A stretch of 64,000 nt of DNA from Deinococci bacterium (lineage in GTDB: Bacteria; Deinococcota; Deinococci; Deinococcales; Trueperaceae): contig JASBRS010000071.1 of NCBI GenBank assembly GCA_030149325.1, positions 1 to 64,000 on the forward strand, in the 5' to 3' direction. Positions within the stretch are counted from its first letter, which is position 1. The number at the start of each line of letters is the position of its first letter. This document shows, one piece after another, positions 56,374 through 64,000 of this stretch. Made by a program: the position numbers and the translations under genes. The notes beneath the pieces were generated by a model. It saw only the letters and a list, made by a program, of their open reading frames with translations, had not been told where the DNA came from and did not search any database.

Positions 56374-56378
56374 GCGCC

Positions 56379-56384
56379 AGTCTA
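56379..56384 (-). promoter_or_regulatory. -10 element of a leaderless promoter (HD hydrolase)
   Basis: TAGACT on the minus strand, five bases before the ATG at 56373. It is only 23 bases from the opposing box at 56408. Confidence 0.45.
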
Positions 56385-56407
56385 CCCGAGCCCCGCGCGA
56401 GCCCCCT

Positions 56408-56413
56408 TATACT
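56408..56413 (+). promoter_or_regulatory. -10 element of a leaderless promoter (pgl)
   Basis: TATACT, six bases before the pgl ATG at 56420. Confidence 0.55.
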
Positions 56414-56419
56414 CGCCGC

Positions 56420-57121
56420 ATGACCGCATCCGACCTCCGCCACGTCGACGACGTGCCGCGCGCCGCGGCCGAGCTGTTCGAGGAGGTGATGCGGGCCTCC
56501 GTCGAGGCCCGTGGGCGGTTCGTGGTCACGCTCTCCGGGGGCTCCACGCCGCTGCCGTGCTACCGCCAGCTGGCCTCGCGCCGCGGGCTGCCGTGGCGCC
56601 ACACCTGGGTGACCTGGGGCGATGAACGCTTCGTCCCGCACGACCACCCCGACAGCAACGCCGGCGCCGCACGCAAGGCGCTGCTCGACAGCGTCCCCGT
56701 GCCCGAGGCGCAGGTGCTGGCGTGGCCGTACCTGGAGACCCCCGAGGCCTCGGCCGAGCTCCACGCCGCGCGCCTCCGCGAGGCCCTCGGCGGCGAGCCC
56801 GTCTTCGACCTCTCGCTGCTCGGGCTGGGTGCCGACGGCCACACCGCCAGCCTGTTCCCCGGCACCGGCTCGGCGCTGCGCGACGAGCTCACCTTGAGCG
56901 TCCGACCGTCGGTCACCGCCCAGGCGCGCCTGAGCCTGAGCGCGCCCGCGCTGAGCCGCAGCCGGGTGGTGGCGTTCCTGGTCGAGGGGGAGGGCAAGCG
57001 CACCGCACTCGAGGCCACGCTCGCGGGCGAGGGCGACCTCGACCGCTATCCGGCCCGCGCGATCTCGGCACTCGAGCGCCTGTGGGTCCTCACCGACCTG
57101 CCGGACCTCTCCGCCGCCTGA
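56420..57121 (+). CDS. pgl: 6-phosphogluconolactonase
   Basis: Second step of the oxidative pentose-phosphate pathway. 233 residues, NagB-like fold. FVVTLSGGSTPLPCYRQLA near 34-52, VTWGDERFVPHDHPDSNAGAARKALLD near 66-92, and the catalytic FDLSLLGLGADGHTASLFPGTGS near 130-152. Usual length. It faces the glycogen phosphorylase gene, whose product feeds the same hexose-phosphate pool. Confidence 0.93.
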   Translation: MTASDLRHVDDVPRAAAELFEEVMRASVEARGRFVVTLSGGSTPLPCYRQLASRRGLPWRHTWVTWGDERFVPHDHPDSNAGAARKALLDSVPVPEAQVLAWPYLETPEASAELHAARLREALGGEPVFDLSLLGLGADGHTASLFPGTGSALRDELTLSVRPSVTAQARLSLSAPALSRSRVVAFLVEGEGKRTALEATLAGEGDLDRYPARAISALERLWVLTDLPDLSAA

Positions 57122-57136
57122 CGCGGTGGCCGGGCC

Positions 57137-59677
57137 TCAGGCCCAGCGCACCGCACCCACGTCGAACGGCGCGGCCAGCGCCGGATGCACGGCGTAGGCT
57201 CTCACCCCGTAGGCCAGCCGGCCGCTGAGGGCCGGCGTGAAGCGCGCCCGGTAGAGCGTCCCGCCGTCGGCGTAACGCTCGACCTTCTCCATCGGCACCA
57301 CGTGGACGTGGTGCTGCAGGGCGTCCTCCTCGGAGGTGTAGACCACCTCGACGCGGATCTCGTCGTCGGCGAGCTCGCGCGGGTTGAGCACGGCGCTCAT
57401 CTCGAACTCCTCGCCGATCCGCCGGAGGGCGTTGTCGACGGGCTGGGCACCGAAGTAGACCTCGGGCCACTGCGTCTCCACCCGCGCCCGCCAGGCCGCC
57501 AGCTCCTTGGCGCCGCGGTGATCGTGGGCCGCCAGCCGGCGGCCCCGCTCGGCCGCCGGGGCGTAGTAACGCGTGACGTAGTCCTTGACCATGCGCTGGG
57601 CGTTGAAGCGCGGCGCCACCGTGGCCACCGCCTCCTTGACACGCGCCAGCCAGGCGTGCGGCACGCCGGCCTCGTCGCGGCGGTAGTACAGCGGCACCAC
57701 CTCGCGCTCGAGGATGGCGTAGAGCGCGTCGGCGTCCTCCGCGTCCGCTCGCTCGTCGTCCTCGAAGCTGCGGGCGTTGCCGATGGCCCAGCCGTTCTTG
57801 CCGTCGAAGCCCTCGGGCCACCAGCCATCGAGGATCGAGAGGTTGAGGATGCCGTTCATGGCCGCCTTCTGGCCGCTGGTGCCCGACGCCTCCAAGGGCC
57901 GACGGGGGTTGTTGAGCCACACGTCGACGCCGCGCGTCAAGGCGCGCCCCACGGCCATGTCGTAGTCCTCGACGAAGAGGATGCGACCGGCGAAGCGGGG
58001 GTCCTTGGAGAGGTTGTGGATGTGCGCGATGAGCGCCTGGCCGGGCTCGTCGGCAGGGTGGGCCTTGCCGGCGAACACCAGTTGCACGGGCCGCTCGGGG
58101 TCCGCCAGGATCCGCTCCAGGCGATCGAGGTCGCGGAAGATCAAGGTGGCGCGCTTGTAGGTCGCGAAGCGCCGCGCGAAGCCGATGGTGAGGGCGTTGG
58201 GGTCGAACAGCTCGCCGGTGTCCTTGAGCGCCGTGGGGCTGGCCTCCTGACGATCGAGCTGCCTCAGCACCCGCTGCCGCAGGAAGCGGACGCTCTGCTC
58301 CTTGAGGGTGCGGCGCGTCGCCCACAGCGCCGCGTCGTCGAGCTGGCGCACGTCGTCCCACATCGCCAGGTCGTCGAAGCGCTGCGGCCAGTCGGCGGGG
58401 AGCACCGACGTTAGCAGCTCCTGCATCTCGGGAGCCATCCAGCTCGACAGGTGGACACCGTTGGTGACGTGCCCGATGGGCACCTCATCGACGGGGACAT
58501 CGGGCCACAGCTCGCTCCAGATGCGGCGGCTGGTCTCGCCGTGCAGCTCCGCGACGCCGTTGCGTCCCGAGGAGAAGCGGAGCGCCAGCGCCGGCATGCT
58601 GAACACCGGGCCCCAGCCGTGATCGGCCCTGCCGACCTCGTGGAACTGGTGCTGGTTGAGACCCAGCGAGCTCCAGTAGCCGCCGAACGCCTGGTTGACG
58701 AGGTCGAACGGGAAGGCGTCGTTGCCCGCCGCAACCGGCGTGTGCACGGTGAAGAGGGTGTTGGCGGTGACCGCCTCGCGGGCCTGGGCGAAGGTGAGCC
58801 CCTCGTTCACCAGCTCGCGGCAGCGCTCGAGCACCATGAACGCGCTGTGCCCCTCGTTCATGTGCCACGCGGTGGGCTCGACGCCCAGGGCGCGCAGCAG
58901 GCGCACGCCGCCGATGCCGAGCAGGATCTCCTGCGCCACGCGGGTGCGCTGGTCGCCGCCGTAGAGGCGGCGGAGGAGCTGCCGATCGTCGGGGTGGTTG
59001 TCGGCGAAGTCGACGTCGAGCAGGTACACCCGGGCGCGTCCGGCGCGCACCGTCCAGGCCCGCAACGCCACCTCGCGGCCGAACACGTCGACGCGGGCCA
59101 GCACCGGCTCGCCGTCGTCGTCGACCGCCAGCGTGAGCGGCAGGTCGACGGGGCTGTGACGGGTGTAGACGGCCTCCTGACGGCCGTCGCTGGCGACGCG
59201 TTGGTGGAAGTAGCCCTCCGGGTAGAACAGGCCGACCGCCACCAGGGGCACGCCCAGGTCGGAGGCGGCCTTGGTGTGATCGCCCGCCAGGACGCCGAGA
59301 CCACCGGAGTACAGCGCCACCGCTTCGTGCCAGCCGTACTCCGCGCAGAAGTAGGCGTAGAGATCGTCGTCGTCCCCGTGCCCGCCCTGGAACCAGCTCG
59401 GTCCCGCCAGGTAGGCGTCGAAGGCCGCCATCACGGTCCGGTAGGCCTTCAGGTACTCGGGGTCCTCGGCGGCGGCGTTCAGCCGCTCCTGCCGGATGTC
59501 GCGCAGCAGCACGATGGGGTTGTGGTACGAGGCCTCCCAGAGGTCGCGGTCGAGGTGACGGAAGAGCCTGCGGGAGCCGGGGTCCCAGGTCCAGTAGAGG
59601 TTGTGGGCGAGCTCGTCGAGCCGTTCGATCGGCTTGGGAATGCGCGGGAGTACGGTGATGTGTCCGAGGATGTTCAT
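57137..59677 (-). CDS. glgP: Alpha-glucan (glycogen) phosphorylase
   Basis: Releases glucose-1-phosphate from glycogen or maltodextrins. 846 residues of the bacterial type with the N-terminal DUF3417 domain (about 10-110: ELAHNLYWTWDPGSRRLFRHLDRDLWE). YSGGLGVLAGDHTKAASDLG near 125 and MNEGHSAFMVLERCRELV near 273 follow. The PLP site lies in ASGTSGQKAAMNGILNLSILDGWWPEGFDGKNGWAIG near 595-630. ATG 59677 has AAGGGG about 11 bases upstream. Convergent with pgl. Confidence 0.94.
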   Translation of the reverse strand: MNILGHITVLPRIPKPIERLDELAHNLYWTWDPGSRRLFRHLDRDLWEASYHNPIVLLRDIRQERLNAAAEDPEYLKAYRTVMAAFDAYLAGPSWFQGGHGDDDDLYAYFCAEYGWHEAVALYSGGLGVLAGDHTKAASDLGVPLVAVGLFYPEGYFHQRVASDGRQEAVYTRHSPVDLPLTLAVDDDGEPVLARVDVFGREVALRAWTVRAGRARVYLLDVDFADNHPDDRQLLRRLYGGDQRTRVAQEILLGIGGVRLLRALGVEPTAWHMNEGHSAFMVLERCRELVNEGLTFAQAREAVTANTLFTVHTPVAAGNDAFPFDLVNQAFGGYWSSLGLNQHQFHEVGRADHGWGPVFSMPALALRFSSGRNGVAELHGETSRRIWSELWPDVPVDEVPIGHVTNGVHLSSWMAPEMQELLTSVLPADWPQRFDDLAMWDDVRQLDDAALWATRRTLKEQSVRFLRQRVLRQLDRQEASPTALKDTGELFDPNALTIGFARRFATYKRATLIFRDLDRLERILADPERPVQLVFAGKAHPADEPGQALIAHIHNLSKDPRFAGRILFVEDYDMAVGRALTRGVDVWLNNPRRPLEASGTSGQKAAMNGILNLSILDGWWPEGFDGKNGWAIGNARSFEDDERADAEDADALYAILEREVVPLYYRRDEAGVPHAWLARVKEAVATVAPRFNAQRMVKDYVTRYYAPAAERGRRLAAHDHRGAKELAAWRARVETQWPEVYFGAQPVDNALRRIGEEFEMSAVLNPRELADDEIRVEVVYTSEEDALQHHVHVVPMEKVERYADGGTLYRARFTPALSGRLAYGVRAYAVHPALAAPFDVGAVRWA

Positions 59678-59712
59678 GAGTGAAGGGCCCCTTGAGCCGA
59701 GAATCGCGGGTC

Positions 59713-59718
59713 AGTCTA
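59713..59718 (-). promoter_or_regulatory. -10 element for glgP
   Basis: TAGACT on the minus strand, 35 bases before the ATG, leaving a leader of about 28 bases with a ribosome-binding site. Confidence 0.4.
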
Positions 59719-59823
59719 GCACCCGGGGGTGAACGCAACGCTACCGGCCCGAAGGAACGACGCCCGGGTCCGCGCGGGCCGACCCCTGGCACGTGGGCCC
59801 CGACAGGAGGCAGACTGGGGGGC

Positions 59824-60807
59824 ATGGCGACCCCGCGACGGCTGCGAAGGACCCTGCTCGGAACCCTGCTCGCCCTCCTCCCGCTGCTCGCCGGGCCGGT
59901 GCCCGCCCTCGCCCAGGACCTCCGCCTGACGCTGGGCGGCGGCGCCGACCCGGCGGCGGGATCGGCGCTCGACGGGAAGGCCGCCGTGGCGATCGAAGGC
60001 GCCCGCGTGGGCGCCACCCGGGTCGACCTGACCCTGGGCTACGACGGCGCGGCCCAGCTCGACCTGGCCCTCCAGGCCAACGACACCTTCGGCCCGCTCG
60101 GCAACGTCATCGGCGAGGGTTCGCTCTCGATCCGCACCGACGGCAGCGCGCGGGGTGCGCTGGGCGCGCGCGGGGTGCTGGGCCCGGTGGCGCTGGGCGT
60201 ACGGGCGCTGGCGTTCGGGGCGAGCGCGGAGCGCTTCGATCCGTGGGCGGCGGTCTCCCCTTCGCGCCCCGAGCTCGGGGGGCCCGGCTGGGGCGTCGCC
60301 CTCGACGCCAGCGGCCGGCCAAGCCGTGCCCTCATCGTGGAGGTGCGGCCGCAGCTCTACGGCGTCACGGCGGGCACCGCCTGGCGTGCCGACGCGCGCC
60401 TGCGTTGGCTGCGGGCCATCGGTCCGCACGAGCTGTCGCTGCGCCTCGCGGGCTACCTGGCCCCCACCGGCCGGGCCGACGCCGCGGTGGGCATCGGTTT
60501 CACCTACCGCCGCCGCGGGGCCCCCGACCTCGACGGTGCGCTCTACCTGGGGGACTCGCCCGCCGGCCTGCGCCCCGGCATCACCCTGACGCTTGCGCAA
60601 CCGCTGGGACCGATCGACGCCAGCCTCGACCTGGCGGCCGAGCCCTACCGCCTCGACGTCGCCCCCTACCGGGCGCACCTGGAGCTGTCCACCGCGCTCG
60701 GTCCGGGGACCGCCGGCCTCGAGGCCGGCGCGGCGGCAGGGACGGCCGGCGCCAAGGCGCTGCTGGGGGTCAGCTACGCGCTGCCGGTCTCGCTCGACGG
60801 ACCGTGA
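59824..60807 (+). CDS. Secreted protein with outer-membrane-barrel-like pattern
   Basis: 327 residues with a signal peptide (MATPRRLRRTLLGTLLALLPLLAGPVPALAQ). The mature part alternates short beta segments and Gly/Ala turns (for example RVDLTLGYDGAAQLDLALQA and LIVEVRPQLYGVTAGTAWRADARLRWL), as in small outer-membrane barrels. No family was recognised. ATG 59824 follows a weak CAGACT box by seven bases and may be leaderless, but an AGGAGG is also close by. Confidence 0.6.
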   Translation: MATPRRLRRTLLGTLLALLPLLAGPVPALAQDLRLTLGGGADPAAGSALDGKAAVAIEGARVGATRVDLTLGYDGAAQLDLALQANDTFGPLGNVIGEGSLSIRTDGSARGALGARGVLGPVALGVRALAFGASAERFDPWAAVSPSRPELGGPGWGVALDASGRPSRALIVEVRPQLYGVTAGTAWRADARLRWLRAIGPHELSLRLAGYLAPTGRADAAVGIGFTYRRRGAPDLDGALYLGDSPAGLRPGITLTLAQPLGPIDASLDLAAEPYRLDVAPYRAHLELSTALGPGTAGLEAGAAAGTAGAKALLGVSYALPVSLDGP

Positions 60808-60837
60808 CCCGAGCCGCGCGCTGGCGACGGCGGGCGC

Positions 60838-62023
60838 CTAGCGCGCGAGCGGGACGAGCTCGCCGTTGGCGAGGTCGAGCTCGAAGGTGCCGTGCTCGGG
60901 CACGGCGCGCAGCACCGCGACCTGGCCGCTGGGGCTGCGCAGCTCGAAGTGGTGCAGGCCCGGTTCCAGGCCCGCGGCGTAGGCGCCGTTCTGCACGACG
61001 CCATCGATCGACACCACGGCCGATCTCGCCTCCGACCAGAACACCAGCGGATCGGCGATCGGCTTGAGGCCCACCGCCACCCGCGTCACCCGGTAGTTGC
61101 GGACCAGGACCCCGAAGCCCTCCGTCTGGAAGCCCTCGCGCTCGAGCCGCACGGTGTGGTTGCCGGGCAGGGCGGGCAGCGTCAGCGGCGTGACGCCCTC
61201 GCGCACCCCGTCGAGGTAGACCCGCGCCGCCGGCGTGGCCGAGAGCTGGATGCTGCCCCCGGAGATGGCGGTGAGGATGACGTGCACGAAGCTGGTGTCG
61301 TCGGCGCGCAGCTCGACCGAGCGGGTCTCGGGCAGGAAGCCCTCCTTGCGCACCTCGAGGTCGTAGCGGCCGGGCCGCAGCATGAGCACGTCGAGGCTGG
61401 ACGTTCGCCCCACCGCGACACCGTTCAACACCACCTCGGCGTCGCCGGGCTCGCTGGAGACGAACAGCCCCGCGCTGCCGGCAGGGAGTGACACCGCGGC
61501 GCCGGTGAAATCGGCCACCGCGGCAGCCAGCGCCTTGGCGGCCGCGGTGACGTCGCCGGGCTGGAGCGGCCGGCTGATCAGGTCGGTGCTGCGACCGCGC
61601 TGGGCGTCGACCACGATGAGGTTGACGGCGAAGGGCTCGCCGGCGCCCGCCGGGCTCCGCGCGATCTCGCCGGAGACGGCGTAGCGGGCATCGTCGAGCT
61701 CGGCGATGAGCATCGCGAACTCGGGCTCGAGGCTGCCGGCGATGCCGGGGGTGATGAGCTCGCCGGTGCTGACCGTGAGCCCCGTCGCCTGCGCCACCGC
61801 GCCGCGCAGCGCCGGCATGAACGCCGACAGCACCTCGGGGGGGGACGCCGCCGCGGGTGCCGAAGGTGGGGACCGAGATCTGCGCCGAGGCGAGCGCCAC
61901 CGTCGCCAGCAGCGCCAGGGCCAGGAACCAGCGCGCCACGGCCACGCCCCCCTGCCAGCCCGCCGGCGCTGGACCGGGACGTCGCTCGACAGGGGGCCCG
62001 CTGCACGGAGACGGGCTGGACAT
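60838..62023 (-). pseudogene. PEGA-repeat surface protein, frameshifted in a C8/G8 run
   Basis: Without the frameshift it would be about 394 residues: a signal-type helix (RWFLALALLATVALASAQ), a FlgO/CsgG-like N-terminal region (VLSAFMPALRGAVAQATGLTV, DARYAVSGEIAR), then PEGA domains (AGLFVSSEPGDAEVVLNG; SIQLSATPAARVYLDG). The frame breaks at 61837-61844, a run of eight G (C on the coding strand); seven would keep the frame. The downstream part alone reads from about 61833. ATG 62023 is preferred (six bases from TATACT, leaderless); a GTG at 61939 with GGGGGG upstream is an alternative. Could be an assembly error, a true mutation or phase variation. Confidence 0.75.
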
Positions 62024-62029
62024 CGCCCC

Positions 62030-62035
62030 AGTATA
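62030..62035 (-). promoter_or_regulatory. -10 element of a leaderless promoter (PEGA protein)
   Basis: TATACT on the minus strand, six bases before the ATG at 62023. Confidence 0.5.
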
Positions 62036-62082
62036 GCCCCGGCACCCCGTGCCTCCGGCGGTAGCGGCTCGGGACCGGATGG

Positions 62083-62088
62083 TATCGT
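62083..62088 (+). promoter_or_regulatory. -10 element of a leaderless promoter (metallophosphoesterase)
   Basis: TATCGT, seven bases before the ATG at 62096; divergent from the PEGA promoter. Confidence 0.45.
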
Positions 62089-62095
62089 CGGGGGA

Positions 62096-62854
62096 ATGCG
62101 CTACCTGGTCTTGAGCGACGTGCACGCCAACGCTCCCGCGCTCGAGGCGGTCCTGCGCCACGCCGATCATCGCGGCTACGACCGCGTGCTGTTCCTGGGT
62201 GACGCCGTCGGCTACTACCCCGATGCGGAGGCGGTGGTGGCGCTGCTGCGGTCGCTCGACCCCCACGTCGCCATCCTCGGCAACCACGACGCGGCACTCC
62301 TCGCCCTCGCCGACGGCAAGGGGGGCGGCCATCGCGAGGAGGGCATCGTCACCGAGGTCCTCAGCAAGCAGCTCCCGGAGCTCAGCGACGACAGCCTCCA
62401 GTTCCTCCGCGATCTCGAGGAGCACGTCGTCGAGGAGACCTGGGAGGCCGCGCACGGCGCTCTCCGGTCGCCCTGGGAGTACCTCGCGAGCGTGCAGAAC
62501 GCGCAGGCCAACCTGCCGCTGCTGAGTCGGCAACTCTGCCTGATCGGGCACACCCACGTCCCCAAGGTCTACGCCGTGGTCGAAGGTCCCGACGGGCCGC
62601 TGTGGCGGACGGTGCAGTTCCGCGACAAGCAGGCGACCTACCGCGTCCCGCCACGCGCGCGGCTGTTCGTGAACCCGGGATCGGTGGGGCAACCCCGCGA
62701 CAACATCCCGATGGCGGCCTACGCGCTGTTCGACGACGATGCCCGGGTGCTGCAGCTCTACCGCGTGGAGTTCGACGTGGCCGCCGTCCAGCAGGCCGTC
62801 CGCAACGCCGGCTACCCCGACGTGTTGGCCGCCCGCCTGGCGCTCGGAAGGTGA
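62096..62854 (+). CDS. Calcineurin-like metallophosphoesterase
   Basis: 252 residues of the YfcE/MJ0936-like group. All metal-binding motifs are present: SDVHAN (Asp and His near 8-10), FLGDAVGYYPD (Asp near 36), ILGNHD near 60-65, GHTHVPKVY near 154 and FVNPGSVGQPRD near 190. It hydrolyses a phosphodiester, possibly cyclic nucleotides; the substrate is unknown. The ATG lies seven bases after TATCGT. Its stop overlaps the holB start (GTGA). Confidence 0.9.
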   Translation: MRYLVLSDVHANAPALEAVLRHADHRGYDRVLFLGDAVGYYPDAEAVVALLRSLDPHVAILGNHDAALLALADGKGGGHREEGIVTEVLSKQLPELSDDSLQFLRDLEEHVVEETWEAAHGALRSPWEYLASVQNAQANLPLLSRQLCLIGHTHVPKVYAVVEGPDGPLWRTVQFRDKQATYRVPPRARLFVNPGSVGQPRDNIPMAAYALFDDDARVLQLYRVEFDVAAVQQAVRNAGYPDVLAARLALGR

Positions 62855-63780
62855 GCCTCGTGGAGGGGATGCTCGGCCACGAGGGAGCGCGCCGACAACT
62901 CCGGCAGCTCTACCGTGCCGGCGGCCCGCACACCCTGTTGCTGGCCGGCCCCGACGGCGTCGGACGGCGACCGCTGGCGCGCTGGCTGGGAGCTCTGCTG
63001 AACTGCCGCGCCGACGATCCCGCCGCCCGGCCGTGCGGCCGCTGCGAGAGTTGTCGTGCCGTGGCCGACGGCAGCCATCCCGACGTGCGCGAGGTCGGTC
63101 CGTCGGAGACCACGCGCGCCGGCCGCCAGCGCCGGCGGCTCGAGATCACCATCGATCGGCTGGTGCGGCGCGAGGGCGGCGATCCCGATCCGCTCGGGCC
63201 GTGGCTCGAGCTTCGCCCGCGCTACGCCCGCAGGCTGGCCGTCCTCGACCACGCCGAGAGCCTCAACCCCAACGCCGCCAACGCCTTCCTCAAGATGCTG
63301 GAGGAGCCGCCGGCCTGGGCGGTGATCGTGCTGATCGCGACGGGCCCCGACGCGCTGCTGCCCACGGTCGCCTCGCGCTGCACCACGCTGCGCCTGGGAG
63401 CGGTCGAGGTGGACGGCTTCGACGACCTCCGTGCTCACCCCGGGCACCGCCTGGGGTTGCCCGGCCCGCTCCTCCGCGCCCGCTCCGACGAGGAGGGCTA
63501 CCGGACCGCCGCCGGCGCCGTCGAGGCCCTGGTCGCCGCCCTCGACGGCGACCTGCGGGACGCCCTGTCCGCCGCGAAGGCGCTGGCCCAGGCGCTCGAG
63601 GCCGACGCCCCGGTCGCGCCGCTGACGCTGCTGCGGGAAGCGCTGCGCGGGCTCCCGTCCGGCCGCTACGCCGCAGCGCTCGACGCCCTCGAGCGCTGCG
63701 AGCAGGCCCTGGCGGCCTACGTCAGCCCGCCGCTGGCGCTCACCGCCCTGACCCTCGACCTGCGTGCCCTCAGCCGTTGA
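62851..63780 (+). CDS. holB: DNA polymerase III delta' subunit (clamp loader)
   Basis: 309 residues, AAA+ fold. The degenerate P-loop GPDGVGRRPLARWL (arginine in place of the lysine) marks the non-hydrolysing delta' subunit. A zinc cluster follows, C...CGRCESC, near residues 50-70. NPNAANAFLKMLEEPPAWAVIVLIATGPDALLPTVASRC near 140-178 is the conserved delta'/tau segment. GTG 62851 overlaps the upstream stop; a GTG at 62860 or ATG at 62869 would also be possible. Confidence 0.85.
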   Translation: MSLVEGMLGHEGARRQLRQLYRAGGPHTLLLAGPDGVGRRPLARWLGALLNCRADDPAARPCGRCESCRAVADGSHPDVREVGPSETTRAGRQRRRLEITIDRLVRREGGDPDPLGPWLELRPRYARRLAVLDHAESLNPNAANAFLKMLEEPPAWAVIVLIATGPDALLPTVASRCTTLRLGAVEVDGFDDLRAHPGHRLGLPGPLLRARSDEEGYRTAAGAVEALVAALDGDLRDALSAAKALAQALEADAPVAPLTLLREALRGLPSGRYAAALDALERCEQALAAYVSPPLALTALTLDLRALSR

Positions 63781-63840
63781 CGGCGCGCGCCGGCGCCCGC
63801 CGCGCACAGGCGCCCGGCGCGGGCGGTGGAGCGACGCGGA

Positions 63841-64000
63841 TCACGAACGGACGCGCGTCACCTCGGAGGCGGCGTACTCCTCCACCGCGCCCTCCTCGGT
63901 GCGGAGATCGACCGTCCCCTTGAGAGGGTTGAGCTTGACGATGCGGCCGCAGGTGCCGCTGGCATCGTGGCAGGCCCGGCCGCCCTTCTTGGGCATGCCC
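63841..64000 (-). CDS. 3' end of a PSP1/RicT-like gene
   Basis: The minus strand is open from the right edge to a TGA at 63841-63843, encoding about 52 residues: MPKKGGRACHDASGTCGRIVKLNPL and TVDLRTEEGAVEEYAASEVTRVRS. This resembles the C-terminal part of PSP1/RicT proteins (LPKxGxxV...G...VVxxNxLxxxVxVxxEEGxxxEFxxSEV), which in many bacteria lies beside the delta' gene, though usually in the same direction. The methionine at 63997 could also start an unrelated 51-residue protein. The rest of the gene is outside the window. Confidence 0.5.
   Translation of the reverse strand, partial: GMPKKGGRACHDASGTCGRIVKLNPLKGTVDLRTEEGAVEEYAASEVTRVRS

Overview
The window is GC-rich (roughly 70 percent), gene-dense chromosomal DNA with about 62 genes and no gene-free stretch longer than 300 bases (the largest, 4059-4343, holds two promoters). 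Several proteins point to the phylum Deinococcota. EF-P is of the Thermus/Deinococcus type with Arg32 at its tip, there is a DUF1999 acetyltransferase and a DUF3809-like protein, RsmD carries APPY instead of DPPY, and many genes show a TANNNT box 5-8 bases before the start codon (leaderless mRNAs). A Truepera-like lineage is plausible; that is inference from remembered family distributions, not a search result. No rRNA, tRNA, CRISPR, phage or insertion sequence was recognised, and composition looks even throughout.

Layout. 1-4058 (minus): biotin carboxylase and its carrier protein behind EF-P, a Deinococcota-type protein often named quinate 5-dehydrogenase, and a GNAT enzyme. 4344-13168: a lipid cluster. 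It holds serine palmitoyltransferase, a long GNAT protein resembling bacterial ceramide synthase, a CPBP membrane protein and an NAD-dependent reductase resembling CerR. UDP-galactopyranose mutase, an MGDG-synthase-like glycosyltransferase, a frameshifted flippase-like membrane protein and a GT4 glycosyltransferase follow. 13247-18823: MacB-like permease, its ATPase and an MMPL/RND exporter. 18860-25985 (minus): a peptide-uptake operon with a fused double ATPase, flanked by a WHy lipoprotein and a DUF1684 protein. 26103-30086: enoyl-CoA hydratase, Ddl with a likely operator, HNH endonuclease, a small membrane protein and a GNAT protein. 30260-35464: branched-chain amino-acid ABC system and RsmD.

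35617-39304: SecA and PyrF. 39314-46586 (minus): two secreted proteins of unknown function; FakA-like kinase with Asp23; YlxP, an HMA-like protein, DUF1999, MoaC, TruA and a PAP2 phosphatase. 46729-55764: HemL, MnmE, two small Deinococcota-type proteins, a DUF368 polyprenyl-phosphate transporter, an HtrA protease, an FAD oxidoreductase, a patatin and signal peptidase I. 55780-64000: HD hydrolase, 6-phosphogluconolactonase, glycogen phosphorylase, a barrel-like secreted protein, a frameshifted PEGA protein, a metallophosphoesterase, the DNA polymerase III delta-prime subunit and the 3' end of a PSP1/RicT-like gene.

The most interesting part is 4.3-13.2 kb. All three known steps of bacterial ceramide synthesis (spt, bCerS-like, CerR-like) lie in one short run beside galactofuranose and glycolipid genes. 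Deinococcota are generally diderm without lipopolysaccharide, so a sphingolipid or glycosphingolipid in the outer envelope would matter. Two genes (flippase-like, PEGA) carry single-base frameshifts in homopolymers that could be real or assembly errors.
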